Positions 5,056 through 5,085 of a DNA stretch of 5,085 nt are shown piece by piece (position 1 is the stretch's first letter; every line of letters begins with the position of its first letter). The position numbers were made by a program, and so were the translations under genes. The notes under the pieces were generated by a model. The model was not told the origin of the DNA, ran no database searches, and worked only from the letters and a program-made list of their open reading frames with translations. Source of the DNA: an uncultured Clostridia bacterium (GTDB taxonomy: Bacteria; Bacillota; Clostridia; Oscillospirales; CAG-272); assembly GCA_937898155.1 (NCBI GenBank), contig CALEJO010000212.1, positions 1-5,085 on the forward strand. The letters are read 5' to 3'.

Positions 5056-5085
5056 CCGCTTTTCTTTACGAGAAGAAAAGCTTGG
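5056..5085. repeat. Hairpin-forming repeat, copy 2 (at the window edge)
   Basis: This is the second copy of the 30-bp unit, in the same orientation and 142 bp from copy 1. Its arms are GCTTTTCTTT (5058-5067) and GAAGAAAAGC (5072-5081) around ACGA. The A-to-G change in the right arm still allows a G-U pair. The other difference is C to T in the right flank. The window ends exactly at the last matching base, so the repeat may extend further. Confidence 0.78.

Larger units (their letters stand above)
4902..5085. other. Non-coding 3' segment with repeats, no gene supported
   Basis: No reading frame here has a ribosome site or recognisable protein content. The one long forward frame crossing it is an out-of-frame extension from inside the lipoprotein gene. 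The segment holds two hairpin repeats (4914-4943 and 5056-5085) and, between them, GC-rich sequence with inverted repeats: GCGTCCG (4954-4960) with CGGACGC (5001-5007), and GTGCGC (4963-4968) with GCGCAC (5020-5025). The two pairings interleave, so they would be alternatives or a pseudoknot. GCGCCGG also occurs twice in direct orientation (5011-5017 and 5042-5048). It could be a dispersed non-coding element, but its boundary lies at or beyond the right edge. Confidence 0.5.

Noticed and set aside
4902..5085. CRISPR array or tRNA in the right-edge segment
   Set aside because: Two 30-bp copies are separated by 112 bp, far longer than CRISPR spacers, and no cloverleaf or T-loop consensus (GTTCRANNC) was seen.

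Overview
The window looks like chromosomal DNA from a fairly GC-rich anaerobic Clostridia bacterium (Firmicutes/Bacillota, perhaps Oscillospiraceae-like). This is an inference from four things: strong AGGAGG-type ribosome sites, SigA-type promoters with extended -10 boxes, a small ferredoxin:thioredoxin-reductase-like iron-sulfur protein, and a solute-binding lipoprotein with a Thr/Glu/Pro-rich linker. No rRNA or other phylogenetic marker is present, so the assignment is not firm.

Layout. The left 3 kb is a compact leftward gene set, in transcription order: a 12-helix MFS transporter (3024-1261), a membrane-anchored glycerophosphodiester phosphodiesterase (1259-438), a 66-residue FTR catalytic-chain-like protein (402-202), and thioredoxin (196 to beyond the left edge). 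Gaps are 1, 35 and 5 nt, so one operon is likely. It is read from a well-formed promoter at 3082-3054. Facing away across a roughly 240-bp AT-rich divergent region is one rightward gene, a lipoprotein resembling ABC-type carbohydrate-binding proteins (3269-4855). It has its own promoter (3181-3209), a leader inverted repeat (3220-3237) and a strong intrinsic terminator (4871-4901). The last 184 bp contain no convincing gene but carry two near-identical 30-bp hairpin-forming repeats, at 4914-4943 and 5056-5085.

How the genes may work together. The transporter and phosphodiesterase are almost certainly translationally coupled, and could import and hydrolyse a glycerophosphodiester or related compound; the substrate is not readable from the sequence. 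The FTR-like protein and thioredoxin form a second coupled pair, in which ferredoxin-derived electrons could pass through a [4Fe-4S] protein to thioredoxin. The binding lipoprotein has no ABC permease or ATPase genes next to it in the window, so its partners must be encoded elsewhere or beyond the right edge.

Nothing here amounts to a clearly new system. The points most worth a second look are the FTR-like/thioredoxin pair with its unusual cysteine spacing, the roughly 160-residue extracytoplasmic insert in the MFS transporter, and the paired hairpin repeats at the right edge.
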